Notes: generated by a model from the sequence alone, not told the origin. A DNA stretch of 64,000 nt from Variovorax sp. CAN15 (GCF_030462475.1 NZ_JASMRZ010000002.1:378-64377), one strand, 5' to 3'. Positions 1 through 9,526 are shown, counted from the first letter of the stretch. A program made the numbers and translations.

Positions 1-1901
1 TCGCGACGGGCGTGCAGGATCAGTTCTCCTGGAAGGGGGTTGTGCAGGGGGCGCTGCAAGGTGGCCTGAGCGCAGGCTTGGGGGGCTGGTTCCAATCCGG
101 CGGTCTTGGCAGCACGCTGGCGGCTTCGGGGAACTGGGGCTCTGCCGCCCGGCACGTTGCGAGCAACATTGCTACTCAGGGACTGAGCATCGCCACAGGG
201 TTGCAGAAGGGTTTTGACTGGCGCGGGGTGGCTGCCAGTGCGGCGTCGGGCTATGTGTCGGCCTGGGCGCGGCCGATGCTGGCCACAACCTTTGGGCCTG
301 TCGGAGGTGAGATTGCGACGCGCATGGCGAGCGGTATCGTGGGTACAGCCGTCCGTGGGGGAAGTGTCAGTCGGTCGTTGCCAGGAATCATTGGCGATGC
401 GGTGGGGGCAACTGTCGGCAATGCGTTGGGGGATAGCATCGCAGCGGCCACCGAGCAAGGCGGCGGCATGACGCGCGGAGAGGCCGAAGAGCGGTCAGCG
501 GCGCGAGAGGTCTACGCGATGGGCGACGGGATTCCGAGGGTCAACGGACTGGACTTTTCGCAGGATGCAGCAGCTCGACGCGCAGGCATTGACCCGGCAG
601 GGTTGCCAACCTATGTGGGCAGCGACGACCCAGCCTTTGCATATGACTATCGCAACGGCAGCGACATTGCCAGCGACAACTACAACGGCAGCCGTCGCAC
701 GGCCACCGTGCGCAGCGGGCAAGGGCTGCTGGCGGCGTTGGCAGATCTCGGCCTGAACTCGGCGCAGCAGCAAGCCGGCTATGGCTATTTGCTGAAATCT
801 GGGCAAGTGCAGGTCGGTCGCAACGGCGTGCCGATGGTGCAGCCGGGCCAGGAGCTTCACATCGACCTGGACGACATGAGCCAGGCCGGTTTGGCCGGGC
901 GTGCCATTGCGCAGGAAAGCTCGATGCGGGCGGATCGGGCAACGGCTGCGGCACAGGCTGCGACCGACAGCTACGCCGAAGCGGAGATACGACGCTTCGC
1001 GAATCCACCGCCTTCCCTGGTGGGAGGTACAGCAGCTGACTTCGCGTACGGTGCCGGCGGTGGGCGCGGCTTTACAAACCCGGCATCCGCTGGACTCAGC
1101 ACGGCTGAACGAGCTGGGTTGATTGCTCTTGGTGGCAAGGACGCCGCCATGGGTGCCGTTGAAGCTGCAGGCTACAGCTATGGCGTGGTGGGAACGCCGG
1201 AAACCCGCGCTGCATGGGCGATTCAGACGGTCGATGCAGGCATTGCCGGCATGCGCAAGTTCTTCAGCGACCCGAAAGGCTCCGCGTCAGGTTGGTGGAG
1301 CGACCTCAACAGCAATGATCCGCAGGCGGTGCGTGAAGCTTCGGCAGTTGGTTCGGGCGTGATGTTGGGCGTGGGAGGCGGCGTCGTTGCCGGTCGACTA
1401 GTGGCGCCTGGTAGGCCAATGAGTTTTAGTGGCGCAGGGCTCACGAAGTACGAACTCGCTTCAGAAGCGGCTTATGCGGACATCCGCGCGTTGCACATGA
1501 CTGACATCGAATCGTTCGCCCAAAACACCGGGCTGACCGCAGCAGATGCAACAACTCTAAAGAAACATTTGTTCTTTGGTCGCCACGAGTACCCTGTCGA
1601 TGGTTCGACCGTAGTTCGCCAGCGCTTTACCGCAACTCATGAAATTGCCTATGCATGGAAGACTGCGACTGAAGGGGAACTCAATCCTGGTCAGCAAGCA
1701 TGGATTCGTCAGTTGGCCGATCATGAGCTTGGCGAAAGATCATTTATGGCGCAGGGAATTCCGTATAAGAGGCAAGAGGCTTGGAATGGAAGTAGCTTTG
1801 GCAGCGTCCCTCCTGGCGCACACGACTTGGCGCCAAGGGCGCCTAACATGACCTTCCCCGGCTACCGGGAGCCTTCCTCTTTTTGGAGTTGGAGAGATTA
1901 A
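1..1901 (+). CDS. C-terminal part of a large polymorphic-toxin/adhesin-like protein (5' truncated by the window) with a putative metal-dependent toxin tip
   Basis: Open frame from the window edge to 1901. Gly/Ala-rich pre-toxin region followed by a compositionally different C-terminus with RFTATHEIAYAW...LADHELGERSFMAQG...GAHDLAPRAP (HExxE-like plus downstream His). Confidence 0.6.
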   Translation, partial: ATGVQDQFSWKGVVQGALQGGLSAGLGGWFQSGGLGSTLAASGNWGSAARHVASNIATQGLSIATGLQKGFDWRGVAASAASGYVSAWARPMLATTFGPVGGEIATRMASGIVGTAVRGGSVSRSLPGIIGDAVGATVGNALGDSIAAATEQGGGMTRGEAEERSAAREVYAMGDGIPRVNGLDFSQDAAARRAGIDPAGLPTYVGSDDPAFAYDYRNGSDIASDNYNGSRRTATVRSGQGLLAALADLGLNSAQQQAGYGYLLKSGQVQVGRNGVPMVQPGQELHIDLDDMSQAGLAGRAIAQESSMRADRATAAAQAATDSYAEAEIRRFANPPPSLVGGTAADFAYGAGGGRGFTNPASAGLSTAERAGLIALGGKDAAMGAVEAAGYSYGVVGTPETRAAWAIQTVDAGIAGMRKFFSDPKGSASGWWSDLNSNDPQAVREASAVGSGVMLGVGGGVVAGRLVAPGRPMSFSGAGLTKYELASEAAYADIRALHMTDIESFAQNTGLTAADATTLKKHLFFGRHEYPVDGSTVVRQRFTATHEIAYAWKTATEGELNPGQQAWIRQLADHELGERSFMAQGIPYKRQEAWNGSSFGSVPPGAHDLAPRAPNMTFPGYREPSSFWSWRD

Positions 1902-1904
1902 TCC

Positions 1905-2387
1905 ATGAGTCATCTTGAAAAAATCATGACGAGAGTTCGCTCCGTTGAATGGGCGGTGGGGCCGCAAGAAGCGAGCCCGGCTGCACTCAACGGCGCTGGT
2001 GCTTACCTTCGAGGATTTGCAGCCTTTCTACGCGAGTGGCAAACAGATGCATTGGTCGCAATGCCTTTCGAAAATCCAAGAAAGATACTTGGCGTGATTG
2101 AGCCTTTACCTCCGGCTATCGCTACAGAGGCGGAGTCGCTTGCAGAACAGTCACCGAACGCCTACGACGTCATTTACGTCAAGCAGGCGCTAGAGTGGGC
2201 TGCACTATGCGATGCGTCACATCCTGCGACACGTGATCGTGAAAACATGTTCGATCCGCTATTGGAATTGGTCGTTGGCCGTGTACCTACTGGCATCCGC
2301 AAGGGGTACTGGTTTGTTGATGAAAACCTATTCCCGTTGTCGAACTGGCTTGATCGTTACGCCACTTCTATTCCGTCTAGTCACTAA
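1905..2387 (+). CDS. Candidate immunity protein for the upstream toxin tip
   Basis: 160-aa ORF starting 3 nt after the toxin stop, same strand, visibly lower GC than the flanks; typical toxin-immunity arrangement. Product not recognised. Confidence 0.5.
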   Translation: MSHLEKIMTRVRSVEWAVGPQEASPAALNGAGAYLRGFAAFLREWQTDALVAMPFENPRKILGVIEPLPPAIATEAESLAEQSPNAYDVIYVKQALEWAALCDASHPATRDRENMFDPLLELVVGRVPTGIRKGYWFVDENLFPLSNWLDRYATSIPSSH

Positions 2388-2399
2388 GAACCAAAAATA

Positions 2400-2439
2400 C
2401 CCTCACCGCCTCAGCCACTGCTGCCGAGGTATGTGAGGG
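2400..2439 (+). terminator. Putative stem-loop downstream of the candidate immunity gene
   Basis: Imperfect inverted repeat CCCTCACCGCCTC ... GAGGTATGTGAGGG right after the stop codon; no T-tract. Confidence 0.35.
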
Positions 2440-2825
2440 CTTCGTCAGTGCGTTCGTCGTTGCTGGTCACAGCGAGCTACGACACGCCCTGTGGAGCCAA
2501 GGTCGAAGGGCTGGCCGATGTGGCGCAGCTTTTCATGGGCGGCTACCTGGGGGTTGAAGTGGGCCGGCCTGACGCAAGAACGCTCACGGTCGGCACTTGC
2601 CTTGCTTGTGCGAGCGATACCGATGTCAGCCTCCTAGGCAGCACGCGCAAGCTGCTGATGCCTGCGTTGGGCGACAGCGTCGCCTTGGAGCGCATGGCCA
2701 AGTCTGGTGTCGCGATCATTCGCACGGGCGAGATGTCATACGCTCAGTTGGGCGGCAGTCCCAGACGCAGAAGTCCCGCAACTTGCTCGCCACACTTCGC
2801 GATCTGGACGCCGTCCTGCGAATGA
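2433..2825 (+). other. Possible gene fragment (hypothetical, 130-aa ORF)
   Basis: ORF MRASSVRSSLLVTASYDTPCG...GVAIIRTGEMSY; start overlaps the hairpin and no family is recognised. May be a degraded remnant. Confidence 0.2.
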
Positions 2826-2879
2826 TCTTGACCTTCAGGGTCGGAATCTTCAAAGCAAAACGATGGGGATGAGAGATCC

Positions 2880-2921
2880 GGGGTCAGATTCCAATTGCAG
2901 TCGCAAACCAAAGCTGACCCC
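2880..2921. repeat. Short palindromic element GGGGTCAGATT...AAGCTGACCCC
   Basis: Inverted arms GGGGTCAG (2880-2887) and CTGACCCC (2914-2921); resembles GGGGTCAG-type intergenic repeats. Confidence 0.4.
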
Positions 2922-3051
2922 AGTCGAGCTATCAGACAGAGTTCGATCTGGGAGGGACTACTGAACAGATAGGCCCTCGCCCCCTAAAGGGCCCTCCGAC
3001 GCTATCGCTTGCACGGTTGGCGGCTATATATCCTGGATAACTGGTCCGCAC

Positions 3052-3090
3052 TTAGAGCGGCTAACAAAACCATGTCATCGTCAAACACTT
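3052..3090 (+). mobile_element. Solo IS5-family terminal end (remnant)
   Basis: TTA-GAGCGGCTAACAAAACCATGTCATCGTCAAACAC closely matches the left end of the IS at 4986 (TTA-GAGCGGTTAACAAAACGATGTCGGCGTCGAACAC), with no transposase following. Confidence 0.7.
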
Positions 3091-3100
3091 GGCTGACGCA

Positions 3101-4027
3101 CTACTGCAGCATGCGCGCTGGCACCAGTCCCAGCGCGCGCAGTTTGGGCTCCTCGTAGACCAAGTCCTCGGCCGGATAGCGCAGACCTGGGACCTGCGCA
3201 GCTTTCGCGCTGGCCCAGACGACGCTCTCGCCCGCCGGCAAGGTATCGATCTGCACGGTGTAGATCGGATCATCGAAGGCTGCCTTGGCGGCGATGAAAG
3301 TCCACCCTCGCGCCCGGAACGCCGCGATCAGCTCCCCAAGCGCGGCGGCGTTGATCCTGCTCGTGTGCAGCAGCATCACATGGGCAGGGCTGCGGCCGAG
3401 GACCTGCCGGGCCAGACCATCGTAATAAGCGGCACGGTCCAGCAGATGCTCGATGTACGCTGCCTTTATGCGATTGGCCTTGTCGGCATTTCCCTCGTCC
3501 AGCCAGGCCGCATAGACCTGGTTGTAGTACCAGTCGCTCGCGTCGATCGAAACCGGTGCAGCCCTGTAGCCTGCGGCCTGCATCCAGAGGCGCATGCCGT
3601 CCCGCTTGGCGGGCGTGTCGCCTTCCTTGAGATACGGAAAGCGCAGCATCTTCGTCCAGCCAGGAAGCCGGCTCAGCACGGCTTCGGCCTCCTTGACATC
3701 GCCGATGAAGTCCGCGAGCGGCACTTGAGGCGATCCCAGGCTGCGGTGCCGGGAGGTATGGTTGCCTACCGCGTGGCCCGCGCGCGCCCAGTCCCGGATG
3801 AGGTCCAGTCCTTGGGCCGGGCCGGTGCGCACGAGTGCTGGAAACACCATGGACGTGATGCCCGCATCGCGGAGCGTTTCCAGGATCTGCCGGTTCCACG
3901 ACACGGCCGCGGGCTCTTTCGAAGGGTCGAGGCCGTCGTCGAACGTCAGCGCCAAGGTCTGGGCCAGGACGCAGGACGAACCGAGAAGGAGGAGAAGCGC
4001 GGCAAGCGCGCGGCGCAATGCGGTCAT
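3101..4027 (-). CDS. Polysaccharide deacetylase family protein, secreted
   Basis: MTALRRALAALLLLLGSSCVLAQ signal peptide; LALTFDDGLD and GNHTSRHRSL NodB-type motifs. Start chosen at the signal peptide inside the longer ORF. Confidence 0.85.
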   Translation of the reverse strand: MTALRRALAALLLLLGSSCVLAQTLALTFDDGLDPSKEPAAVSWNRQILETLRDAGITSMVFPALVRTGPAQGLDLIRDWARAGHAVGNHTSRHRSLGSPQVPLADFIGDVKEAEAVLSRLPGWTKMLRFPYLKEGDTPAKRDGMRLWMQAAGYRAAPVSIDASDWYYNQVYAAWLDEGNADKANRIKAAYIEHLLDRAAYYDGLARQVLGRSPAHVMLLHTSRINAAALGELIAAFRARGWTFIAAKAAFDDPIYTVQIDTLPAGESVVWASAKAAQVPGLRYPAEDLVYEEPKLRALGLVPARMLQ

Positions 4028-4040
4028 GGCGATACCCGCC

Positions 4041-4847
4041 TCAATGGTCGACGGTGGGCAGAAGCCGAAGCAGCTCGTCGCGCGCACGCAGGCCCGCGTT
4101 GGGCTTGAGGGCTTGCTCATCCTGGATCAGGCGTGCAAACGCCAGCCTTCGCGAGCCCTTGGTAGCCCAGCCGACGTACCAGCCATAAGCGCGGCTCGCG
4201 TCATAGCGGTTGTCGCTGCCGGGCGACCCGGTGCCCGTCTTGCCGTGCACAGCCCAGCCATCGATCGAGGCGCCGTAGTTCGAAATGAGTGCGGTCATGT
4301 CGAAGGCATGCGCACTCACCGGCAACTGGCGGCGCACGATCTTGCGCATGAACGCAAGCTGTTCCTCCGGGGAGATGCGCAGCGAACTCATCACCCAGAC
4401 GCCGTTTTGCCCGGGGTCATCGACCGCCACGGCAGAGACATCTGCATTGCCATACTGAAAAGACTTCACATATTGCGCGAAGCGCTCCTGGCCCATTCGC
4501 TTCACAACCTGCTGGGAGTACCAGAAGACGGAGTCCCTCATCCACGCTGTCGGCGCGATATTCCGCCGCCAGGCATCGCCACCCCAATCGGGATACCCCG
4601 CCTGATACGGCAAGGCAGGCTCTGCTGCATCCTTCAGCACGCCTGCGTCGTAGCCCATGAGGCTGATGGCGAGCTTGAAAGTCGAGGCGGGCGTCACGCG
4701 CTCGGAACAGGCGGGGCCGCGCTGCAGAAGCACCTTGCCGGAGTCGGCATCGGCGATCATCGTGCACAGCTCGTGCGCGGTCGCGAAAGGCGCTGAAAAA
4801 AGAACGGCCGCTGCTGTCGCGGCGACCTGAAGGACGCGATTGCACAT
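4041..4847 (-). CDS. Class D (OXA-type) beta-lactamase
   Basis: Signal peptide MCNRVLQVAATAAAVLFSAPFATA; STFK active site, FQYGNADVS (YGN) and VHGKTGTG (KTG) motifs. Confidence 0.85.
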   Translation of the reverse strand: MCNRVLQVAATAAAVLFSAPFATAHELCTMIADADSGKVLLQRGPACSERVTPASTFKLAISLMGYDAGVLKDAAEPALPYQAGYPDWGGDAWRRNIAPTAWMRDSVFWYSQQVVKRMGQERFAQYVKSFQYGNADVSAVAVDDPGQNGVWVMSSLRISPEEQLAFMRKIVRRQLPVSAHAFDMTALISNYGASIDGWAVHGKTGTGSPGSDNRYDASRAYGWYVGWATKGSRRLAFARLIQDEQALKPNAGLRARDELLRLLPTVDH

Positions 4848-4985
4848 ATTGTTTGTTTGCGAAAGGAAGGAGAGGAGCAAGGTGCCGAGCGTGCCTCTGG
4901 AGCATCCTGTGGCACCCGGGAATCGAAGATGCCGGCCTGGTGTTCGCACGTGGTGTCTGGCCCTCGCGCCAGCGCGTTGAGTTTA

Positions 4986-5858
4986 GAGCGGTTAACAAAA
5001 CGATGTCGGCGTCGAACACCTGATCGGCGTTTGACGCTGCATGGCTCGCAACAAGAACAAAGAGATCAGCGCAGCGCTGTTCAAGAAGATAGCGCCGCTG
5101 TTGCCGGTAGTCGTCGCCTCGGCCAAGGGCGGTCGCCCGCGAGTGAGCGACGAGATGGTTCTCAACGGCATCCTGTTCGTGCTGCGCACCGGCATTCCCT
5201 GGGAGGAGTTGCCCCAGGAGCTGGGCTTCGGCAGCGGCATGACCTGCTGGCGGCGTCTGCGTGACTGGCAAGCCGCGGGCGTGTGGCATCGCCTGCATCT
5301 GCTGTTGCTCGATGAGTTGCGCGGCGCCGGCAAGCTGGACTTCAGCCGTGCCAGCATGGATGCGGCCAGCGTGGCCAGCCCCCGGGGGGCCAATACACAG
5401 GCCCCAACCCGACGGACAGGGGCAAGCTCGGCAGCAAGCGCCACATCATCACGGACCGACAAGGCGTCCCGCTGGTCTTCTGTGTCACCGGCGCCAACCG
5501 GCATGATTCGGTGGTGTTCGAGCAACTGGTCGATGCCTTACCGACGGTGCGCGGCTGTCGCGGTCGGCCCAGGCGCTGGCCGCACAAGTTGCATGCCGAC
5601 AAGGGCTATGACTTTGCGCGTTGCCGCGCCCACCTGCGCAAGCTGGGCATCACGGCGCGTATTGCCCGGCGTGGTATCGAGCGCAACGAACGGCTCGGGC
5701 GTCATCGCTGGGTGGTCGAGCGCACGCACGCATGGTTGGCTGCCTTCGGCAAGTTGCGTACTCGCTTCGAGCGCAGCATCGACATTCATGTCGCGCTGCT
5801 TTCCCTGGCTTGCTGCGTCATCTGCGTTCGTCGTCTCATACCGTTTTGTTAGCCGCTC
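4986..5858 (+). mobile_element. IS5-family insertion sequence (about 873 bp), TTA target duplication
   Basis: Terminal inverted repeats GAGCGGTTAACAAAACG (left) and complement of GAGCGGCTAACAAAACGG (right); flanking TTA at 4983-4985 and 5859-5861; DDE-type transposase inside. Confidence 0.85.
5041..5852 (+). CDS. IS5-family transposase in two overlapping frames (possible -1 frameshift at a C5G6 tract)
   Basis: Frame A: MARNKNKEISAALFKKIAPLLP...DFSRASMDAASVASPRG. Frame B continues PGGQYTGPNPTDRGKLGSKRHIITD...LHADKGYDF...RRGIERNERLGRHRWVVERTHAWL to the stop at 5850-5852. Confidence 0.8.
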
Positions 5859-5937
5859 TTAGGCCGCGCGGAAGCTGGCAGGCGCTCAGTGCAAGATCAA
5901 GCGGCCGACTTGTAGCCCTTGCGCGCAGAATGCCGCC

Positions 5938-7329
5938 ATGCTGATCCTCAGACACGCCGACACCCTCGTCACCATGGACGCCACCCGGCGCGAGATCGCC
6001 GATGGCGCAGTGGTGTGCGATGGCCCCGCGATCGCCTGGGCCGGCCCGACGGCCGAACTGCCCATCGCGCACCTCGAAGCCCTGCGCGACGGCAAGGCCG
6101 AGGCCATCGACATGCGTGGCCACGTGGTGATGCCGGGCTTGGTCAACACGCATCACCACATGTACCAGAGCCTCACGCGCGCGGTGCCCGAGGCGCAGGA
6201 TGCCGAGCTCTTCGGCTGGCTCACCAGCCTGTACCTGCTGTGGGCTCGCATCACGCCGGAGATGATCCGCGTGTCCACGCAGACGGCGATGGCCGAGCTG
6301 ATGCTCTCGGGCTGCACCACCACCAGCGACCATCTCTACCTGTTTCCCAACGGCTCGCGGCTCGACGACTCGATCGAGGCGGCCGACGCGATGGGCATGC
6401 GCTTCCACGCGGCACGCGGGAGCATGAGCGTGGGCCGCAGCGCCGGCGGTTTGCCGCCCGACGAGGTGGTCGAGACCGAGGAAGCGATCCTGCGCGACAG
6501 CGAGCGGCTCATCGGCCGCTGGCACGACGCGTCGCGCCACTCGATGCGCCGCATCGTGCTCGCGCCCTGCTCGCCTTTCTCCGTGTCGCGCGACCTTATG
6601 CGCCTGTCGGCCGAACTCGCGCGTGAGCGCGGCGTGTCGCTGCACACGCACCTGGCCGAGAACGACAACGACGTGGCCTACTCGCGCGAGAAGTTCGGCA
6701 TGACGCCGGCCGAGTACGCCGAAGACCTGGGCTGGGTCGGCCGCGACGTGTGGCACGCGCACTGCGTGAAGCTCGACGAGGCCGGCATCGCGCTCTTCGG
6801 CCGTACCGGCACGGGCGTGGCGCACTGCCCGTGCTCCAACATGCGGCTGGCCTCGGGCATCGCGCCCATCGGGGCGATGCGCCGCGCGGGCGTGCCCGTG
6901 GGGCTGGGCGTGGACGGCAGCGCGTCGAACGACGGCGCGCACATGCTGGGCGAGGCACGCCAGGCCATGCTGCTGCAGCGCGTGGGCTACGGGCCGGCGG
7001 CGATGACGGCACGCGAAGCATTGGAGATCGCCACGCTGGGCGGCGCGCGGGTGCTGGGCCGTGACGACATCGGCGCCATCGCGCCCGGCATGTCGGCGGA
7101 CATCGTGGCCTTCGACATGCGCGGCGTCGCGCACGCGGGCGCGGGGCACGACCCGGTGGCGGCACTGGTGTTCTGCACGCCGGGCCCGGTGTCGCTGAGC
7201 ATGATCGGCGGCGTGGTGCGCATCCGCGGCGGTGCATTCACTGGACTCGAGCTGGCACCGCTGCTGGCAAGGCATCGCGACCTGGCGCACACGCTGTACG
7301 AAGCCGCGCGTCACCCACATACGGCCTGA
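5938..7329 (+). CDS. Amidohydrolase, 8-oxoguanine deaminase-like
   Basis: 463 aa; VMPGLVNTHHHMYQSLTRA metal site, HTHLAEN, HCVKLDE, GLGVDGSASND motifs of the TrzN/AtzB/8-oxoguanine deaminase group. Confidence 0.8.
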   Translation: MLILRHADTLVTMDATRREIADGAVVCDGPAIAWAGPTAELPIAHLEALRDGKAEAIDMRGHVVMPGLVNTHHHMYQSLTRAVPEAQDAELFGWLTSLYLLWARITPEMIRVSTQTAMAELMLSGCTTTSDHLYLFPNGSRLDDSIEAADAMGMRFHAARGSMSVGRSAGGLPPDEVVETEEAILRDSERLIGRWHDASRHSMRRIVLAPCSPFSVSRDLMRLSAELARERGVSLHTHLAENDNDVAYSREKFGMTPAEYAEDLGWVGRDVWHAHCVKLDEAGIALFGRTGTGVAHCPCSNMRLASGIAPIGAMRRAGVPVGLGVDGSASNDGAHMLGEARQAMLLQRVGYGPAAMTAREALEIATLGGARVLGRDDIGAIAPGMSADIVAFDMRGVAHAGAGHDPVAALVFCTPGPVSLSMIGGVVRIRGGAFTGLELAPLLARHRDLAHTLYEAARHPHTA

Positions 7330-7500
7330 CGGTGCCCTGACCAGGCGTTGCGGGGCACGCGCCTCGGGGTAGGCAGCAACCCTGATTGCCAACGCCTGAG
7401 CCTCTCCTCAGAATCCGCCCACCGAATAGAACGACCGTTCGATTCGGCGGCCGAGCCTTCCGTCGGCCTTCCCCAGACTCACAACAACAGGGAACTCCCG

Positions 7501-9510
7501 ATGAAGCGCAGAGACATCCTCAAATGGTCCGCCTCGGCGGGCGGCCTGGGCCTGCTGGCCGGCAAGACATCCACCGCATCGGCAGCCCTGCCGGTGCCAA
7601 AGCCCACACTGCCGCAGAAGATCGACCCGATCAGCGCCACGCTGCGGCGGCTAGAACTCGTGGGGCGGCAGGCAACCTACCTCTGGACCGAATCGCACAT
7701 CAACCTGGCCGGCGTGCCGATGGGCGCGGTGGTTCCTGCCACCGAACTGCCGGCGCTGGAGCATCAGCTCAAGACGATCTCGAAGGCGCTGGAAGCCGTC
7801 ACCAACTTCGCCGCCTCCTTCGCCACCAGCGCGCTGGCCTCGGGCAGCCTGCAGTCGCTGGACAACCTGCGCGCGCGGCTTGCCAGCCTGCAGGCCAGCT
7901 TCGACCAGCTGCTGGCCGCCAACGGCGGACTGACGACGCTGCCTGCCGCCGTGCTGACGCTGCTCGGCACGCTCACGGGCACCGCGGGCGACATCGCGAC
8001 ACAGCTCAGGCAGATTCACCACGACCTGCTCTCGCAGGGCCCGCTGGGCGCGCTCAACGGACCGAAGACGGTGGCGCAGTACGACGCGCTGTTCGTCACC
8101 ATCGAGAAGCCGGCCATCGCGCAACTGCTGCACGACAACGACCTGTTCGCCTCGATGCGCGTGTCCGGCCCCAACCCGATGCTGATCCAGCGCGCGACCG
8201 CGCTGCCGGCCAAGTTTCCGCTGAGCGACGCGCAGTACCGGCAGGTGATGGGCGCGAGCGACAGCCTTGCCGACGCGGCCTCGTCGGGCCGGCTCTACAT
8301 CCTCGACTACGAGGGCCTGGGCGACATGGCGCCGGCCGGAGCGCAGGTCAAGCCGCTCACGGGCACGGGCTACATTCATGCGCCCATCGCGCTGTTCGCG
8401 CGGCCGAAGACCGGCCGTTCGCTGGTGCCGGTCGCCATCCAGTGCGGGCAGGACCCGGCGGCGAGCGCGATCTTCCTGCGTGTGGACGACACCGCCAACA
8501 CCGAAGCCTACTGGGCCTGGCAGTCGGCCAAGACCGTGGTGCAGGTGGCCGACTTCAACTACCACGAGATGTTCGTGCACCTGGGCCGCACGCACCTGAT
8601 GTCGGAAGCCTTCGCGATGGCCACGCAGCGCCAGCTCGCGACCGCGCATCCGCTGAGCCGGCTGCTGTCGCCGCACCTGGAAGGCGCGATGTTCATCAAC
8701 GAGGCCGCGACGCTGATCATCATGGCGCCGCTGACCACGGGCGACGTGATCCTCGCCGCGCCCATCGAGACGCTGCAGCAGCAGTGCGGACGCGACCGGC
8801 TGGCCTACGACTTCTACGACCGCATGATGCTGCCCAACGACCTGCGCACGCGCGGCGTGGACGACGCGACGGCGCTGCCCGACTACCCGTACCGCGACGA
8901 CGCGCTGCTGGTGTGGAATGCGATCGCGCAATGGGTCGGCGACTACGTGGCCACCTACTATCTGAGCGACGCCGACGTGACGGGCGACTACGAACTCAAG
9001 GCCTGGGCCACCGAGCTGGCGACCAGCGGAAAGGTGCACGGCTTCCGCGCGATCACCACGCGCGCTCAGCTCATCGACGTGCTCACCGCCATCATCTTCA
9101 ACGCCAGCGCGCAGCACGCGGCGGTGAACTTCCCGCAGTACTCGGTGATGACCTATGCGCCCTTCAGCGCGGGCACCGAAGGCACGCCGGCGCCTGCGGG
9201 CAGCGCAGGCCAGAACGAGGCGAGCTGGTCGCAGATGCTGCCCTCGCGGCTGGCGGCGCAGGAGCAGATCCTGCTGTTCCACATCCTCGGTGGCGTGTAC
9301 TACCGACCGCTGGGCGAGTACAAGGACAACGTCTTTCCACACCTGCCGGTGCTGCTGGACCCAGCCATCGTCGGGCAAGGCGGGCCGCTGGAGCGCTTCC
9401 GTAATGCGCTCGCCGGCATCGAAGCAACCATCGGCCAGCGCAACGCCACGCGCGCGCGGCCTTACGAGCACCTGCTGCCGAGCCGGATTCCATCCAGCAC
9501 GAACATCTGA
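7501..9510 (+). CDS. Bacterial lipoxygenase with twin-arginine-type signal
   Basis: MKRRDILKWSASAGGLGLLAG; lipoxygenase iron-ligand segment HEMFVHLGRTHLMSEAFAMATQRQLATAHPLSRLLSPH; ASAQHAAVNFPQY; terminal Ile (...SRIPSSTNI). Confidence 0.85.
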   Translation: MKRRDILKWSASAGGLGLLAGKTSTASAALPVPKPTLPQKIDPISATLRRLELVGRQATYLWTESHINLAGVPMGAVVPATELPALEHQLKTISKALEAVTNFAASFATSALASGSLQSLDNLRARLASLQASFDQLLAANGGLTTLPAAVLTLLGTLTGTAGDIATQLRQIHHDLLSQGPLGALNGPKTVAQYDALFVTIEKPAIAQLLHDNDLFASMRVSGPNPMLIQRATALPAKFPLSDAQYRQVMGASDSLADAASSGRLYILDYEGLGDMAPAGAQVKPLTGTGYIHAPIALFARPKTGRSLVPVAIQCGQDPAASAIFLRVDDTANTEAYWAWQSAKTVVQVADFNYHEMFVHLGRTHLMSEAFAMATQRQLATAHPLSRLLSPHLEGAMFINEAATLIIMAPLTTGDVILAAPIETLQQQCGRDRLAYDFYDRMMLPNDLRTRGVDDATALPDYPYRDDALLVWNAIAQWVGDYVATYYLSDADVTGDYELKAWATELATSGKVHGFRAITTRAQLIDVLTAIIFNASAQHAAVNFPQYSVMTYAPFSAGTEGTPAPAGSAGQNEASWSQMLPSRLAAQEQILLFHILGGVYYRPLGEYKDNVFPHLPVLLDPAIVGQGGPLERFRNALAGIEATIGQRNATRARPYEHLLPSRIPSSTNI

Positions 9511-9526
9511 CCGAACGACCGCTCGA

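Noticed and set aside
5836-7392. 518-aa minus-strand ORF antisense to the amidohydrolase
   Set aside because: His/Arg/Ala-rich shadow frame typical of high GC; the plus-strand frame has clear amidohydrolase motifs.
7386-9404. 672-aa alternative plus-frame ORF over the lipoxygenase
   Set aside because: Arg/Ala/Gly/Pro-rich frame-shifted translation of the real gene.
7651-9471. 606-aa minus-strand ORF antisense to the lipoxygenase
   Set aside because: Shadow ORF; low-complexity R/H/V composition and no motifs.
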